A stretch of 14,781 nt of DNA, from NCBI GenBank assembly GCA_021372515.1, contig JAJFUG010000189.1:1-14781 (forward strand), in the 5' to 3' direction. The notes under the pieces are model-generated. The model saw only the letters and a program-made list of their open reading frames with translations. It did no database searches and was not told the origin of the DNA. Of the stretch, positions 1 to 7,283 are shown piece by piece. Source of the stretch: a bacterium (lineage in GTDB: Bacteria; Gemmatimonadota; Glassbacteria; GWA2-58-10). Both the position numbers and the translations under genes were made by a program. The stretch's first letter is position 1; each line of letters opens with the position of its first letter.

Positions 1-43
1 TGTCCGGTTAGGAACTTGCAGTTTGAAGCTGACCGTCTCATTT

Positions 44-67
44 CTGCTTTGGTTTCGGCCAAAGCAG
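44..67. repeat. Perfect inverted repeat (9-bp stem, 6-nt loop)
   Basis: CTGCTTTGG at 44-52 is the exact reverse complement of CCAAAGCAG at 59-67, with a TTTCGG loop. No T-run follows on either strand, so it is not a classic terminator. Its role is unknown. Confidence 0.5.
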
Positions 68-333
68 CAAAGCCAGCGGGGGCCGCGAACTCGTCCAAAC
101 CGCGACTCTGCGTCAATCTTAAGTGTTTACGGAGTCTTAATTCCGCTGCCACGGTGCGGCGGCGGCGCTGCCGCGAATCGCCGCCGGACAGTGCGGCAAT
201 TACAGCCCCGGCCGTTTCTCGCGCGATTACACGCTACCCTGGCGGGAGGCTCAGACAGGTGCGGCCCCCAAAGGCAGCAGCGGCGGCCTGACGGCCGCAT
301 AAGGTTCTCTTTCCTGCAATGCCAGGCAGTGTC

Positions 334-358
334 GTAGGGGCGAACCTTGTGTTCGCCC
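334..358. repeat. GTAGGGG-type palindromic repeat, copy 1
   Basis: The element begins GTAGGGG at 334-340. It contains a perfect 8-bp stem, GGGCGAAC (338-345) and GTTCGCCC (351-358), around a 5-nt loop CTTGT. It shares the GTAGGGG start and 5-nt loop with the palindrome at 5022-5051. Both lie in intergenic DNA just after the stop codon of a minus-strand gene. Short GTAGGGGC-type palindromes are, to my recollection, common intergenic repeats in environmental bacterial genomes. REP-like status is inferred from two copies only. Confidence 0.55.
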
Positions 359-373
359 GTAAAACTCGACATC

Positions 374-394
374 GCCGCATTCACGAATTGTCCC
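374..394. repeat. Partial relative of the 5022-5051 palindrome
   Basis: The segment ATTCACGAATTGTCCC within 374-394 aligns to ATTACATGAATTGCCCC inside the 5022-5051 palindrome, with about 14 of 17 positions equal and one gap. It lies 16 nt after copy 1, as if two elements of the family had sat side by side and one had decayed. The match is short and could be chance. Confidence 0.3.
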
Positions 395-419
395 TGCAGG
401 ATATTTTTCGCCCCCCAGC

Positions 420-1985
420 TCAGGGCTCCCAGGGACGGGCCTCCGCCGCGGTCAGGATAGCGCCCTGCTGACGGAGGATGTCCTGCAGCTCGGCCAGCGG
501 TATCTCATCCACCTCGCAGTTGTAGCGGATACAAAGCTCGGCGGCCACTCCCGCTGCCTGGCCGGTCTGCATGAACACCGGCTCGCGGTTGAAGCCGCAC
601 CAGCCGACATGGCTGGACGACATGGCCACCGGCACGAGCAGGTTGCGCAACCAGGCCGGCAGCATCAGGGTGTAGCCCAGTTGATGGCTCCGGGTCTCCC
701 TGAGGAAACAGCCCTCGGGCCACGGGCCGCCCGGTGTGCGCGTCCCGCTCACCGCGGCGCTTTGCAGCGGGAAATCCGCCAGCGCCACTGCGTCCGGCTT
801 GAGCGTGTCGCTCAGGGCATCCGCCTGGGTGAACGTGCTGCGGCCGTCCAGACGGCGCGTCTCGCGCAGGTGCAGGCCCCGGGGCAGGTTCGAGTTGTCG
901 ACGAACTCATCCGCGGCCGGGGCCAGGCGGGCAAAGCTCTGCCGCAGCGGCTCCGGCACGCCGGGGTCGGAGCGCAGGAACTTGAACAGCCCCAGGGCAA
1001 AGTCCAGTTGGGCGCGCTCGATTGAGGCGCGCTTCTCCGGCCCGGCCTCGGGCCAGGCCTGCGCCGCGCCGGGCAGGTCCAGCGTCAGCGGGCACTCGGC
1101 CAGGCCCTCCACGGCCCACTTGCGGCCAGGCAGCGCGGTCAGGCGCACGAACCGCTCCACAGAGGCGGCCCCTGTTTCCCGGATATAGCCGAGCAGCGCG
1201 CCGTAGCGCCGCGGGTCGTAGGACTGCGGCTCGGGCCAGGGCGCCTGGTTGGCCGCGCTGTCGGTCAGGCAGAGGCAGAAGCCCGCGGCCTGGAGCAGGC
1301 TGTCGCCCGCGCCGGTGGAGCCGGGCAGCAGGGCGCCGTCCGGCGCCTGGAAAATGAAGCCGGCCAGGGGCTCATCGAACACCGCGCGGCTTTCGCGGCC
1401 CACCCGGTAGGGCGCGCCGACCTCTGCCGCCAGGTCGCCCGAGCAGGTTGCGTCCACAAATATTGTCCCGCCCACGCGCAGGGTGTCTCCATCCGCCGCC
1501 CGAAACAGCCGCAAGGACTGTATCTGGTTCAAGGCCAGCTCCGTGTCCACGAAGCGCAGGCCCCGGTACACGGTAACGCGCTCCTTTTTCAGCAGGGCCT
1601 CCAACACGGCCTCGGCCACGTGCGGCTCGAAACGTAAGCCCCCGGCGCAATCCTTATATTGCTGAGATTCCGGGCCGTATGATTCGCGGTAGGCCCGGGC
1701 GATGCCGTAGTACACCTCGCGTGCCAGGCCCCCCATCAACTCGGGATTACCCTGATCCATGTAGCTCGGTCCGGAGCTGAGAGTGCCGCCCGGATGTTCG
1801 CCCTCCACGAGCAGGCAGACATGCAGACCCTGGCGCGCGCCGGCCACGGCCGCGGCCACCCCGCCCGGCGTGCCGCCCAGCACCACCAGGTCGAAATCGT
1901 GGCGCGGGCTGCCGCAGCCGGAGGCCAGCAGCGACGCGGCCAGCACGGCTACAACGGAAATACGTGCGGCAATGACAGAGCGCAT
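420..1985 (-). CDS. FAD-dependent oxidoreductase, predicted lipoprotein (GTPGG family)
   Basis: This 521-residue protein resembles FAD_oxidored proteins (PF12831). These are flavoenzymes often annotated only as FAD-dependent oxidoreductase, and the substrate is unknown. The start at 1985 is chosen because GGAGG sits 6 nt upstream. The frame stays open further upstream, but that part only shadows the permease gene. Residues 1-24 form a signal peptide ending in a lipobox-like ASGC (Cys24), so the enzyme is probably lipid-anchored outside the cytoplasm. The dinucleotide-binding motif VLGGTPGG lies at residues 35-42 after a beta strand, and a second typical block, FVDATCSGDLAAEVGAPY, follows in the middle. 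The C-terminal FMQTGQAAGVAAE is also family-typical. It is the last gene of the minus-strand set, 53 nt after the permease stop. A flavoenzyme outside the cytoplasm with no obvious electron partner is unusual. The family call is firm; the role is not. Confidence 0.88.
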   Translation of the reverse strand: MRSVIAARISVVAVLAASLLASGCGSPRHDFDLVVLGGTPGGVAAAVAGARQGLHVCLLVEGEHPGGTLSSGPSYMDQGNPELMGGLAREVYYGIARAYRESYGPESQQYKDCAGGLRFEPHVAEAVLEALLKKERVTVYRGLRFVDTELALNQIQSLRLFRAADGDTLRVGGTIFVDATCSGDLAAEVGAPYRVGRESRAVFDEPLAGFIFQAPDGALLPGSTGAGDSLLQAAGFCLCLTDSAANQAPWPEPQSYDPRRYGALLGYIRETGAASVERFVRLTALPGRKWAVEGLAECPLTLDLPGAAQAWPEAGPEKRASIERAQLDFALGLFKFLRSDPGVPEPLRQSFARLAPAADEFVDNSNLPRGLHLRETRRLDGRSTFTQADALSDTLKPDAVALADFPLQSAAVSGTRTPGGPWPEGCFLRETRSHQLGYTLMLPAWLRNLLVPVAMSSSHVGWCGFNREPVFMQTGQAAGVAAELCIRYNCEVDEIPLAELQDILRQQGAILTAAEARPWEP

Positions 1986-2038
1986 CCGTGGCCTCCGGCT
2001 GTTGGATCGAACGGATGAGTGGGATTCCAGGGGTTGCC

Positions 2039-2833
2039 TCACACCATTATCCTTTTCTTCAGCAGACGGTAGGACAGCGGCCAGAGCGCCGCGATGAAGC
2101 CCAGCACCGCGGCAAGGTGCAACAGAATCGGCCCGGAGAAATCGCCCCAGACCACCGCCTGAAGCAACTGCACCAGGTGGGTGAACGGCACGAACTGCGC
2201 CGCCAGACGAATCCCGTGCGGCAACTGGTCCAGGGGGAACACCGCCCCGCTGAAATAGAACATCGGGCTGATCACTCCGGTCAGGAAGAAATTGAAATTG
2301 TTCACCTCCTGCACCCGGCTGGTCACGATGAACCCCAGCAGGGCAAAGAGCAACCCGCCCAGAAAGCCCAGCGGCACGGCCAGCAGCGCCCACCACGAGT
2401 GCACCAGCCCCGCCACCGACACCACGCTCAGCACGCCCAGGCTGAACATGGAGCACTTGGTGCTCACCCAGAGCAGCTCGCCGCAGATCAGCTCGCTGAA
2501 TGAGACCGGGCTGCCCAGGATGGCGTCGTAGATTTTCTCGTACTCCATCCTGAAAAAAGTCCCGTAGGTGGTCTCGAAACTGGCCGACCACATCGCCGTG
2601 GTGCCGATCATGCCCGGGGCGAGGTAGGCGGCGTAGCTGAGGCCGTCCACCCGGCCGACATAGGCGGCCATGCCCACGCCCAGGGCCAGCAGGAACATGA
2701 TCGGCTCCAGGAACGGCGGCAGGGCATTGGCCCAGACGAACTTGAAATACACCCGCTGGTGCCGCCGCAGCACGGCCAGCACCCTCCGCCACGTGGGTTG
2801 CGGCCGTGGCAGGTCGAAAACGTGTTCAGCCAT
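2039..2833 (-). CDS. ABC-2 type transporter permease (NodJ-like)
   Basis: This 264-residue integral membrane protein has about six hydrophobic segments, roughly at residues 43-59, 68-85, 127-146, 148-170, 181-199 and 234-255. The segment SPMFYFSGAVFPLDQLP (189-205) is the hallmark loop of ABC-2 permeases (PF01061), and overall the protein resembles the NodJ branch. It should form the membrane channel of an exporter with the ATPase just upstream. The two genes overlap by 8 nt (ATGGCTGA holds both the permease start and the ATPase stop), which implies translational coupling and a fixed subunit ratio. NodIJ-type pairs export lipo-oligosaccharides in rhizobia, but relatives in other bacteria have varied or unknown cargo, so no substrate is assigned. 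Confidence 0.9.
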   Translation of the reverse strand: MAEHVFDLPRPQPTWRRVLAVLRRHQRVYFKFVWANALPPFLEPIMFLLALGVGMAAYVGRVDGLSYAAYLAPGMIGTTAMWSASFETTYGTFFRMEYEKIYDAILGSPVSFSELICGELLWVSTKCSMFSLGVLSVVSVAGLVHSWWALLAVPLGFLGGLLFALLGFIVTSRVQEVNNFNFFLTGVISPMFYFSGAVFPLDQLPHGIRLAAQFVPFTHLVQLLQAVVWGDFSGPILLHLAAVLGFIAALWPLSYRLLKKRIMV

Positions 2834-3767
2834 CCAGCCCCCTCCCGGTCAGCTTGAGGTACAGGTCCTCGAGGTTGGCGCGCCGCACCAGACGGCGTTC
2901 GGCGCGGCTCAGGTCGAGCGTGGCGAAAGCGGCCTCCTCGCGGGCCAGGAATAGCACCCGGTCGCCGTGGACCTCGTGCTCCAGGGGCCAGCTCTCCCAA
3001 CCCTCGCCCAGCCAGCGCCGCTCCACCTCCAGCACCAGGGGTGGCAGGAAACGGCTGACCAGCTCATCCGGCACGCCCTGCTCGAGGATCCGTCCGCGGT
3101 CCATTATCACCAGACGGTCACAAAGGCGCGCGGCCTCGTCCATATAGTGCGTGCTCAGCACCAGGGTCACTCCGCCGGCGGCCAGCTCGCGCAGCAGGCT
3201 CCAGATTTCGTGGCGGGCCTGCGGGTCGAGCCCGGTGCTCGGCTCGTCCAGGATCACCAGGCGCGGCTTGTGCACCAGCGCCCGCACGATGGTGAGCCGG
3301 CGTTTCATCCCGCCCGAAAGCTCCCGGATACGGCTGTCGGCGCGGCCCTCCAGCCCGGTGAAAGCCAGGAGTTCCTCCACCCGGCCGTGCAGCTCCCGTC
3401 CCCGCATCCCGTAATAGCTGCCGTACACCTTGAGGTTCTCGCGCACGGTCAGCTCCATGTCCAGGTTGTCGCTCTGCGGCACCACGCCCACCACCTGGCG
3501 CACCCGCGCGCCCTGGAGCGCCGGGTCCAGGCCGAACACGCTCAGGCTGCCGGCGTCCCGCGGGCTGAAATTATACAGCATGCGCATGGTGGAGGTCTTG
3601 CCGGCGCCGTTGGGTCCCAGAAGGCCCAGGCATTCGCCGGCGCGCACCTCCAGGTCGATCCCGTCCACCGCGGTCACCGCGCCGAACCTCTTGGTCAGGC
3701 CGCGGGCCGCTATCACCGGGGCCCCTGAGGGAGCGCCCGGGTTCTCATTCACTGAAGTATCTGTCAT
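2826..3767 (-). CDS. ABC transporter ATP-binding protein (NodI/CcmA-like)
   Basis: This 313-residue cytoplasmic ATPase powers the ABC-2 exporter formed with the following permease. All nucleotide-binding motifs are intact: Walker A GPNGAGKT (51-58), Q-loop Gln98, signature LSGGMKR (150-156), Walker B LVILDEP (170-176) and H-loop His207 in STHYMDEA. About 20 residues of loose N-terminal sequence precede the domain. The C-terminal part after about residue 225 is the variable accessory region seen in drug and polysaccharide exporter ATPases. The start at 3767 has only a weak purine-rich GAAAG upstream, 33 nt after the amidohydrolase stop, so coupling to that gene is likely. Energising transport is certain; the cargo is not known. 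Confidence 0.93.
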   Translation of the reverse strand: MTDTSVNENPGAPSGAPVIAARGLTKRFGAVTAVDGIDLEVRAGECLGLLGPNGAGKTSTMRMLYNFSPRDAGSLSVFGLDPALQGARVRQVVGVVPQSDNLDMELTVRENLKVYGSYYGMRGRELHGRVEELLAFTGLEGRADSRIRELSGGMKRRLTIVRALVHKPRLVILDEPSTGLDPQARHEIWSLLRELAAGGVTLVLSTHYMDEAARLCDRLVIMDRGRILEQGVPDELVSRFLPPLVLEVERRWLGEGWESWPLEHEVHGDRVLFLAREEAAFATLDLSRAERRLVRRANLEDLYLKLTGRGLDG

Positions 3768-3800
3768 GTTCTTTCGTATCCACTCTCGCCCGGGGCAGTC

Positions 3801-4928
3801 TCACTTAGGCGCGCCCTTGAACTGCGCGAATATTTTCCGGGCGTTGGCGTTGTAGATTTTCTCCAGCACCTCATCCGGCAGGAACAGCCCGTAGATGCCC
3901 CAGCGGCCCTGGTTGAACAGCCCGGCCGAGTAGTCGAAACACTCGTCATCCGTCTCCAGGAACCGGAAATAGGTGCGGTAAAGGCCCACGTGCGGCGGCG
4001 AATCGGTGCCGAACATCACGCGGTCCGCGTAGCGCAGCATGAAGCGGCGGGCCGTGTAGGGCTGACGGCCCAGCTCGGCGATCCGGGCGTCGATATCGAC
4101 GTACAAATTGGGGTAGGCGTCCAGCCACATCCCCACCTGGTGCAGTTCCTCGGGCAGGGTGCCCATGTGCGCCCCGATGTAGATCGTCCCCGGGTGCTTG
4201 GCGAACATGCGGTTGCGCTGGGCCAGTATCTCCCACTTGGAGGGGTATTTCGTGGTGTCGCCGAAAGCCCAGTCCGGGTGCTCGCCAAGCTCGTCGTAGC
4301 GCTCGTTGTACTTGTCCACCGGGGTGAAAAAGGCCTTGGGGTCGCTCACGTGGATCATCACCGGGATGCCCAGCTTCCCGCAGGTGTCCCAGAACGGGTC
4401 GATCCGCGGGTCATCCACCGGGATCAGCTTGCCGCTCTTGTCGCGCAGGGTCAGGCCGAGGGTCTTGAAGATTTTCACCCCGCGCGCTCCGGCCCGCACG
4501 GCCTCGGTCAACTGGGCCGACTCCCTGGCCCCCCACTGCGGGTCGTCGATATAGCTGAAATCCGGGGAGAAGAACACGATGATCCGCCCCGGGGCCAGCT
4601 TTTTCGCGTTCTCCAGGTGCTCGCGCCAGGAGGGCATCGACAGCTCGCCGAACGCGGCCGGGTTGGACAGGCCGTCCAGGCTCACGCACTGGATGATCCC
4701 GGCCGAGTCCATCGCCGCCACGTACTGTGCGGTTTTGGCCAGGCCGCCCTCCATGCCCAGGTGGTTGTGGATGTCGATCACCGGGAACCTGGGCCGCAGG
4801 ACCTCGGTCTCCTTGACCACGAGCTGGCTTTTCGGACGCCAGTCCAGAAGGCGCAGGTCGCCGTCCGCCGCCCGGACCGCGGCGGCCGTGAACAGCAGAC
4901 AGGCACACAGAGCGATTGTGGAGCGCAT
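3801..4928 (-). CDS. Secreted metal-dependent amidohydrolase (amidohydrolase_2 family)
   Basis: This 375-residue protein is of the amidohydrolase_2 type (PF04909), a TIM-barrel metal hydrolase or decarboxylase. The visible metal and active-site candidates are His54 and His56 in DIHNHLG, His193 in MIHVSDP, His254 in IGAHMG and Asp309 in FGTDSP. Lys152 in GVKIF is also conserved in position in such barrels. Residues 1-21 (ending VRAA) form a Sec signal peptide with no lipobox, so the enzyme is probably periplasmic. The start at 4928 is supported by AAGGAGG 5 nt upstream. It heads the minus-strand set, 33 nt before the ABC ATPase. The family acts on C-N or C-C bonds of varied small molecules, and the substrate cannot be read from sequence. 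The export signal is notable because many relatives are cytoplasmic. Confidence 0.88.
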   Translation of the reverse strand: MRSTIALCACLLFTAAAVRAADGDLRLLDWRPKSQLVVKETEVLRPRFPVIDIHNHLGMEGGLAKTAQYVAAMDSAGIIQCVSLDGLSNPAAFGELSMPSWREHLENAKKLAPGRIIVFFSPDFSYIDDPQWGARESAQLTEAVRAGARGVKIFKTLGLTLRDKSGKLIPVDDPRIDPFWDTCGKLGIPVMIHVSDPKAFFTPVDKYNERYDELGEHPDWAFGDTTKYPSKWEILAQRNRMFAKHPGTIYIGAHMGTLPEELHQVGMWLDAYPNLYVDIDARIAELGRQPYTARRFMLRYADRVMFGTDSPPHVGLYRTYFRFLETDDECFDYSAGLFNQGRWGIYGLFLPDEVLEKIYNANARKIFAQFKGAPK

Positions 4929-5021
4929 CCGGCCCTCCTTTTACCAGGGTTGAATACTGAATAACTTTCTTAGAGCGAACTGGATTCGCAACCGCTTATC
5001 CTTCTTTCGTTTCGGCCTTCT

Positions 5022-5051
5022 GTAGGGGAAATTACATGAATTGCCCCCTAC
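5022..5051. repeat. GTAGGGG-type palindromic repeat, copy 2
   Basis: GTAGGGG (5022-5028) pairs with CCCCTAC (5045-5051). After a small internal loop, AATT (5030-5033) pairs with AATT (5039-5042) around the 5-nt loop ACATG. The element lies 29 nt after the stop of the minus-strand PLP enzyme gene, with no T-run on either side. It shares GTAGGGG and loop size with copy 1 at 334-358. It is probably a REP-like intergenic element, possibly acting as an mRNA stabilising hairpin. Confidence 0.6.
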
Positions 5052-5080
5052 GCTTTCCCGGTACATCAGCCAACGGCTCT

Positions 5081-6157
5081 CTACTGGATCAGCCCCCGCG
5101 CGGCCACCTCCCAGGAGTCCACCACCTCGCCGCCGCGCACGCCGTAGAGCGTGTGGTGCATGTTCACCGTGGTGCAGACATGGTTGGGGATAACGTCCAC
5201 CATATCGCCGGGCCGCGGGTGGAAGTCGCTTCCGTCCAGGTTGAGGTAGCCGTGCTCCTCGTTCATTTTCTCGCAGAGCACCTCCGGGGCCTGGACCAGG
5301 CGGCCGAAGCCGCCGCCCTCACGTCGGGCGGCATCGCTGAAAGTCTTGCTCCCACCGTCGACTATGGCCCGTCCCGGCACCGCGGTGCTGACCACCCGGC
5401 AGCGCACCCGCAGGGCGCAGTCCTCCCAGCCGCAGGCGCCGGTGTCCACGGTGTTGCAGTCGTTGAAAATGTAAGTGCCCGGGCGTATCTCGGTCTGGGC
5501 CTCGACCAGGTGCGAGTGCGCCCAGGTGGGCGTGCTGCCGCCCGAGACCACCCGCGGCTCCACCCCGGCGCGGCGGAACGCCTCCACGGCCCGGCCGAGG
5601 ATGCGGTTGAGGTGGTCGAGGCTGCCGCTCTCGAGGTGCTTCAGGTGGCCGGGGTAGAACATGATCCCGCTCACCTCCATGCCGCAGCCGGCGATCCGGG
5701 CCACCTGTTCGGTCAGGCTGTCATCCACGCTCAGGCCGCAGCGCCCGAAACCGGCGTCCACCTCCACCAGCAGTTTCACCCGGCTGCGGTCCGCACCCAG
5801 GGCATCGGCCACCGCCGCGGCGTGGGCCGCGCTGTCCGTGGCCAGGCTCAGACTGCTCAGCAGCGACAGTTCGCGCAGGCGCTCCCACTTGAGCGCACCC
5901 CAGACCGGGTAGGCGAGCAGGATATCGCTCAGCCCGGCGCGGGCCATGACCAGCGCCTCGCTCACCTTGGCCGAGGTGATTCCGGCCGCGCCCAGCTCCA
6001 CCTGACGGCGGGCCAGGGCCGGGACTTTGTGGGTCTTGATGTGCGGCCGCAGGACCAGGCCGTGGGCCCGGGTGTAGCCGGCCAGGCGGGCCAGGTTGCG
6101 CTCCATCACCTCCAGGTCGATCCAGGCGGCGGGAGTGTCGAGGTCGTTCAGATGCAT
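5081..6157 (-). CDS. PLP enzyme of the D-threonine aldolase / D-serine dehydratase family
   Basis: This 358-residue protein has the fold-type III layout of this family: an N-terminal alanine-racemase-like barrel (PF01168) and a C-terminal D-serine dehydratase-like domain (PF14031). The PLP lysine is Lys41 in RPHIKTHK. The metal-binding pair typical of the family is His326 and Cys328 in NHVCTTVN. SGGSTPTW (205-212) is the expected phosphate-binding loop. It should cleave or dehydrate a D-3-hydroxy amino acid (D-threonine, D-serine or 3-hydroxyaspartate-like) in the cytoplasm. Sequence alone does not separate aldolase from dehydratase. There is no signal peptide. The start at 6157 has AAAGGAG 9 nt upstream. 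It is 152 nt upstream of the amidohydrolase, with a palindrome between them, so it is probably a separate unit. Confidence 0.92.
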   Translation of the reverse strand: MHLNDLDTPAAWIDLEVMERNLARLAGYTRAHGLVLRPHIKTHKVPALARRQVELGAAGITSAKVSEALVMARAGLSDILLAYPVWGALKWERLRELSLLSSLSLATDSAAHAAAVADALGADRSRVKLLVEVDAGFGRCGLSVDDSLTEQVARIAGCGMEVSGIMFYPGHLKHLESGSLDHLNRILGRAVEAFRRAGVEPRVVSGGSTPTWAHSHLVEAQTEIRPGTYIFNDCNTVDTGACGWEDCALRVRCRVVSTAVPGRAIVDGGSKTFSDAARREGGGFGRLVQAPEVLCEKMNEEHGYLNLDGSDFHPRPGDMVDVIPNHVCTTVNMHHTLYGVRGGEVVDSWEVAARGLIQ

Positions 6158-6213
6158 CGGCTAAGGCTCCTTTATCCGGGTGGTGTCGCCGGCCGGGACA
6201 GCCCGGCTGCACC

Positions 6214-6242
6214 AAGCTAAGATACGCCGCGCGCTTTGTCAA
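6214..6242 (-). promoter_or_regulatory. Candidate promoter for the PLP enzyme gene
   Basis: On the minus strand a perfect -35, TTGACA (6242-6237), is followed after 17 nt by TAGCTT (6219-6214), a poor -10. It lies 57 nt before the start codon. The -35 is continued by AAGCG, the same extension seen upstream of the carbonic anhydrase gene. The call rests mainly on the -35. Confidence 0.35.
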
Positions 6243-6254
6243 TCCGGCCCCGGC

Positions 6255-6283
6255 TTGAAATAATCGGCCCGAGCGATTAAGAT
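6255..6283 (+). promoter_or_regulatory. Candidate promoter for the UVR-motif gene
   Basis: TTGAAA (6255-6260, 5 of 6 to the -35 consensus) is followed after 17 nt by TAAGAT (6278-6283, 4 of 6). A better -10 match, GATAAT, lies 3 nt further on. The pair points towards the plus-strand gene at 6346 and is divergent from the PLP enzyme promoter. Confidence 0.4.
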
Positions 6284-6345
6284 AATGTGGTCGTTCAATT
6301 CACCGCCGCGCCGGAGCGGCGGCCGATCCGGACAGGGGGACAACA

Positions 6346-7116
6346 GTGTCGGTCACGCAGGACATCGGCGGCATCCTCGAGAGCTGGGAATACGACCCCG
6401 AGCGCAGCTACCGCAAGATAGTGGGGGATGACGGCCGGGAAAAAATACAGATCCGGGTGGACAACGCCGCGTTCCAGGGAGTGCTGCAGATGGACCTGGA
6501 CGGCCGTCCGGACGGCAAGCGGCCGCTGGGCTTCGATTTCGTCTTCGACTACCAGCGCCAGGCCCTGCGCCGCTACTGCAACGCCCGCGGCGACGACCGT
6601 GGCTTCAGCCTCGACCCCCAGGCCTGCGCCCAGCTTTTCGATGAGAGCCTGCGGGTCTACAACCGCTACGTGTTCCTGCTCCAGCTGGAGGACTACGCCC
6701 GGGTGATCCGGGACACGGAGCGCAACATGCAGCTTTTCCGCTTCGTTCACCAGTACGCCGCCCGCGAGTCGGACCGGAACAACCTGGAACGCTGGTGGCC
6801 CTATATCCTGCGCATCCACGGCACGGCGCGCGCCATGCTGGCGCTGCACGAGTCGGGCGACCACGCCCGGGCCCTCGAAATCGTGGCCGAGACCCGGCGC
6901 AAGATCGCCGACCTGGAGGACCTGGAGTTCGAGGAGTTCCATGTCGAGCGCGAGCGCTCGCTCAAGTCGCTGCGAGAGCTGGAAGAGACGATTCACGCCA
7001 CCCGCCCCCCTACCGAGAAAGACCGCCTGGAGCTGGAGCTCAGTCAAGCCGTATCCGAGGAACGCTTCGAGGAGGCCGCCCGTCTGCGCGACCGCCTTCG
7101 TTCGCTCGGGCAGTGA
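6346..7116 (+). CDS. Protein with C-terminal UvrB/UvrC (UVR) motif, function unknown
   Basis: This 256-residue, charged and mostly helical cytoplasmic protein starts at a GTG codon (6346) behind AGGGGGA, 5 nt away. Residues 222-256 form a UVR motif (PF02151) with the pattern AVSEERFEEAARLRDRL. In UvrB and UvrC this helical hairpin mediates their contact, and it also occurs in ClpC/McsA-type stress proteins. No nuclease, helicase or ATPase motif is visible, so this is not UvrB or UvrC. The N-terminal 70 residues look like a small beta-rich domain (EKIQIRVDNAAFQGVLQMDL). Residues 95-220 look helical, with possible coiled coil at 185-220. It stands alone, divergent from the PLP enzyme. An adaptor or regulatory role is possible but is an inference. 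Confidence 0.85.
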   Translation: MSVTQDIGGILESWEYDPERSYRKIVGDDGREKIQIRVDNAAFQGVLQMDLDGRPDGKRPLGFDFVFDYQRQALRRYCNARGDDRGFSLDPQACAQLFDESLRVYNRYVFLLQLEDYARVIRDTERNMQLFRFVHQYAARESDRNNLERWWPYILRIHGTARAMLALHESGDHARALEIVAETRRKIADLEDLEFEEFHVERERSLKSLRELEETIHATRPPTEKDRLELELSQAVSEERFEEAARLRDRLRSLGQ

Positions 7117-7283
7117 GTGCACCGCCCCCCTGGAGTTGCTTTTTTCTTTCCTGAGAGGATGAATTTTGTATTTTGCAGGTGCGTCCAAGCTTTGTGCAGG
7201 AACCAAATGTCGTTGCCGATGTATATATAGTGGAAAGATGGTCTCCCCCCTCGTGTGAGACTAACATTTCAAAGGAGACAGCC

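Larger units (their letters stand above)
1..419. other. Gene-free left edge with hairpins and repeat debris
   Basis: I see no convincing gene here. The open frames that exist are short, Arg/Ala/Pro-rich, lack a good ribosome binding site and overlap each other in several frames, as expected by chance in GC-rich DNA. What the stretch holds is structure. There is a 9-bp hairpin at 44-67, a GC hairpin at 283-298 (GCGGCC, loop TGAC, GGCCGC), a GTAGGGG-type palindrome at 334-358 and a partial relative of a second palindrome at 374-394. It lies just downstream of the minus-strand FAD oxidoreductase, so any hairpin could also protect or end that transcript. No T-run follows them on the minus strand. 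Confidence 0.55.

Noticed and set aside
1986-2792. A long in-frame extension upstream of the FAD oxidoreductase
   Set aside because: It overlaps the permease in another frame, is Gly/Arg/Ala-rich and would place the signal peptide in the middle of the protein. GGAGG before 1985 marks the real start.
7222-7231. TATATATAGT before the large lipoprotein gene as a promoter
   Set aside because: Only the -10-like part fits. No -35 match is found 16-18 nt upstream, so I did not list it as a feature.
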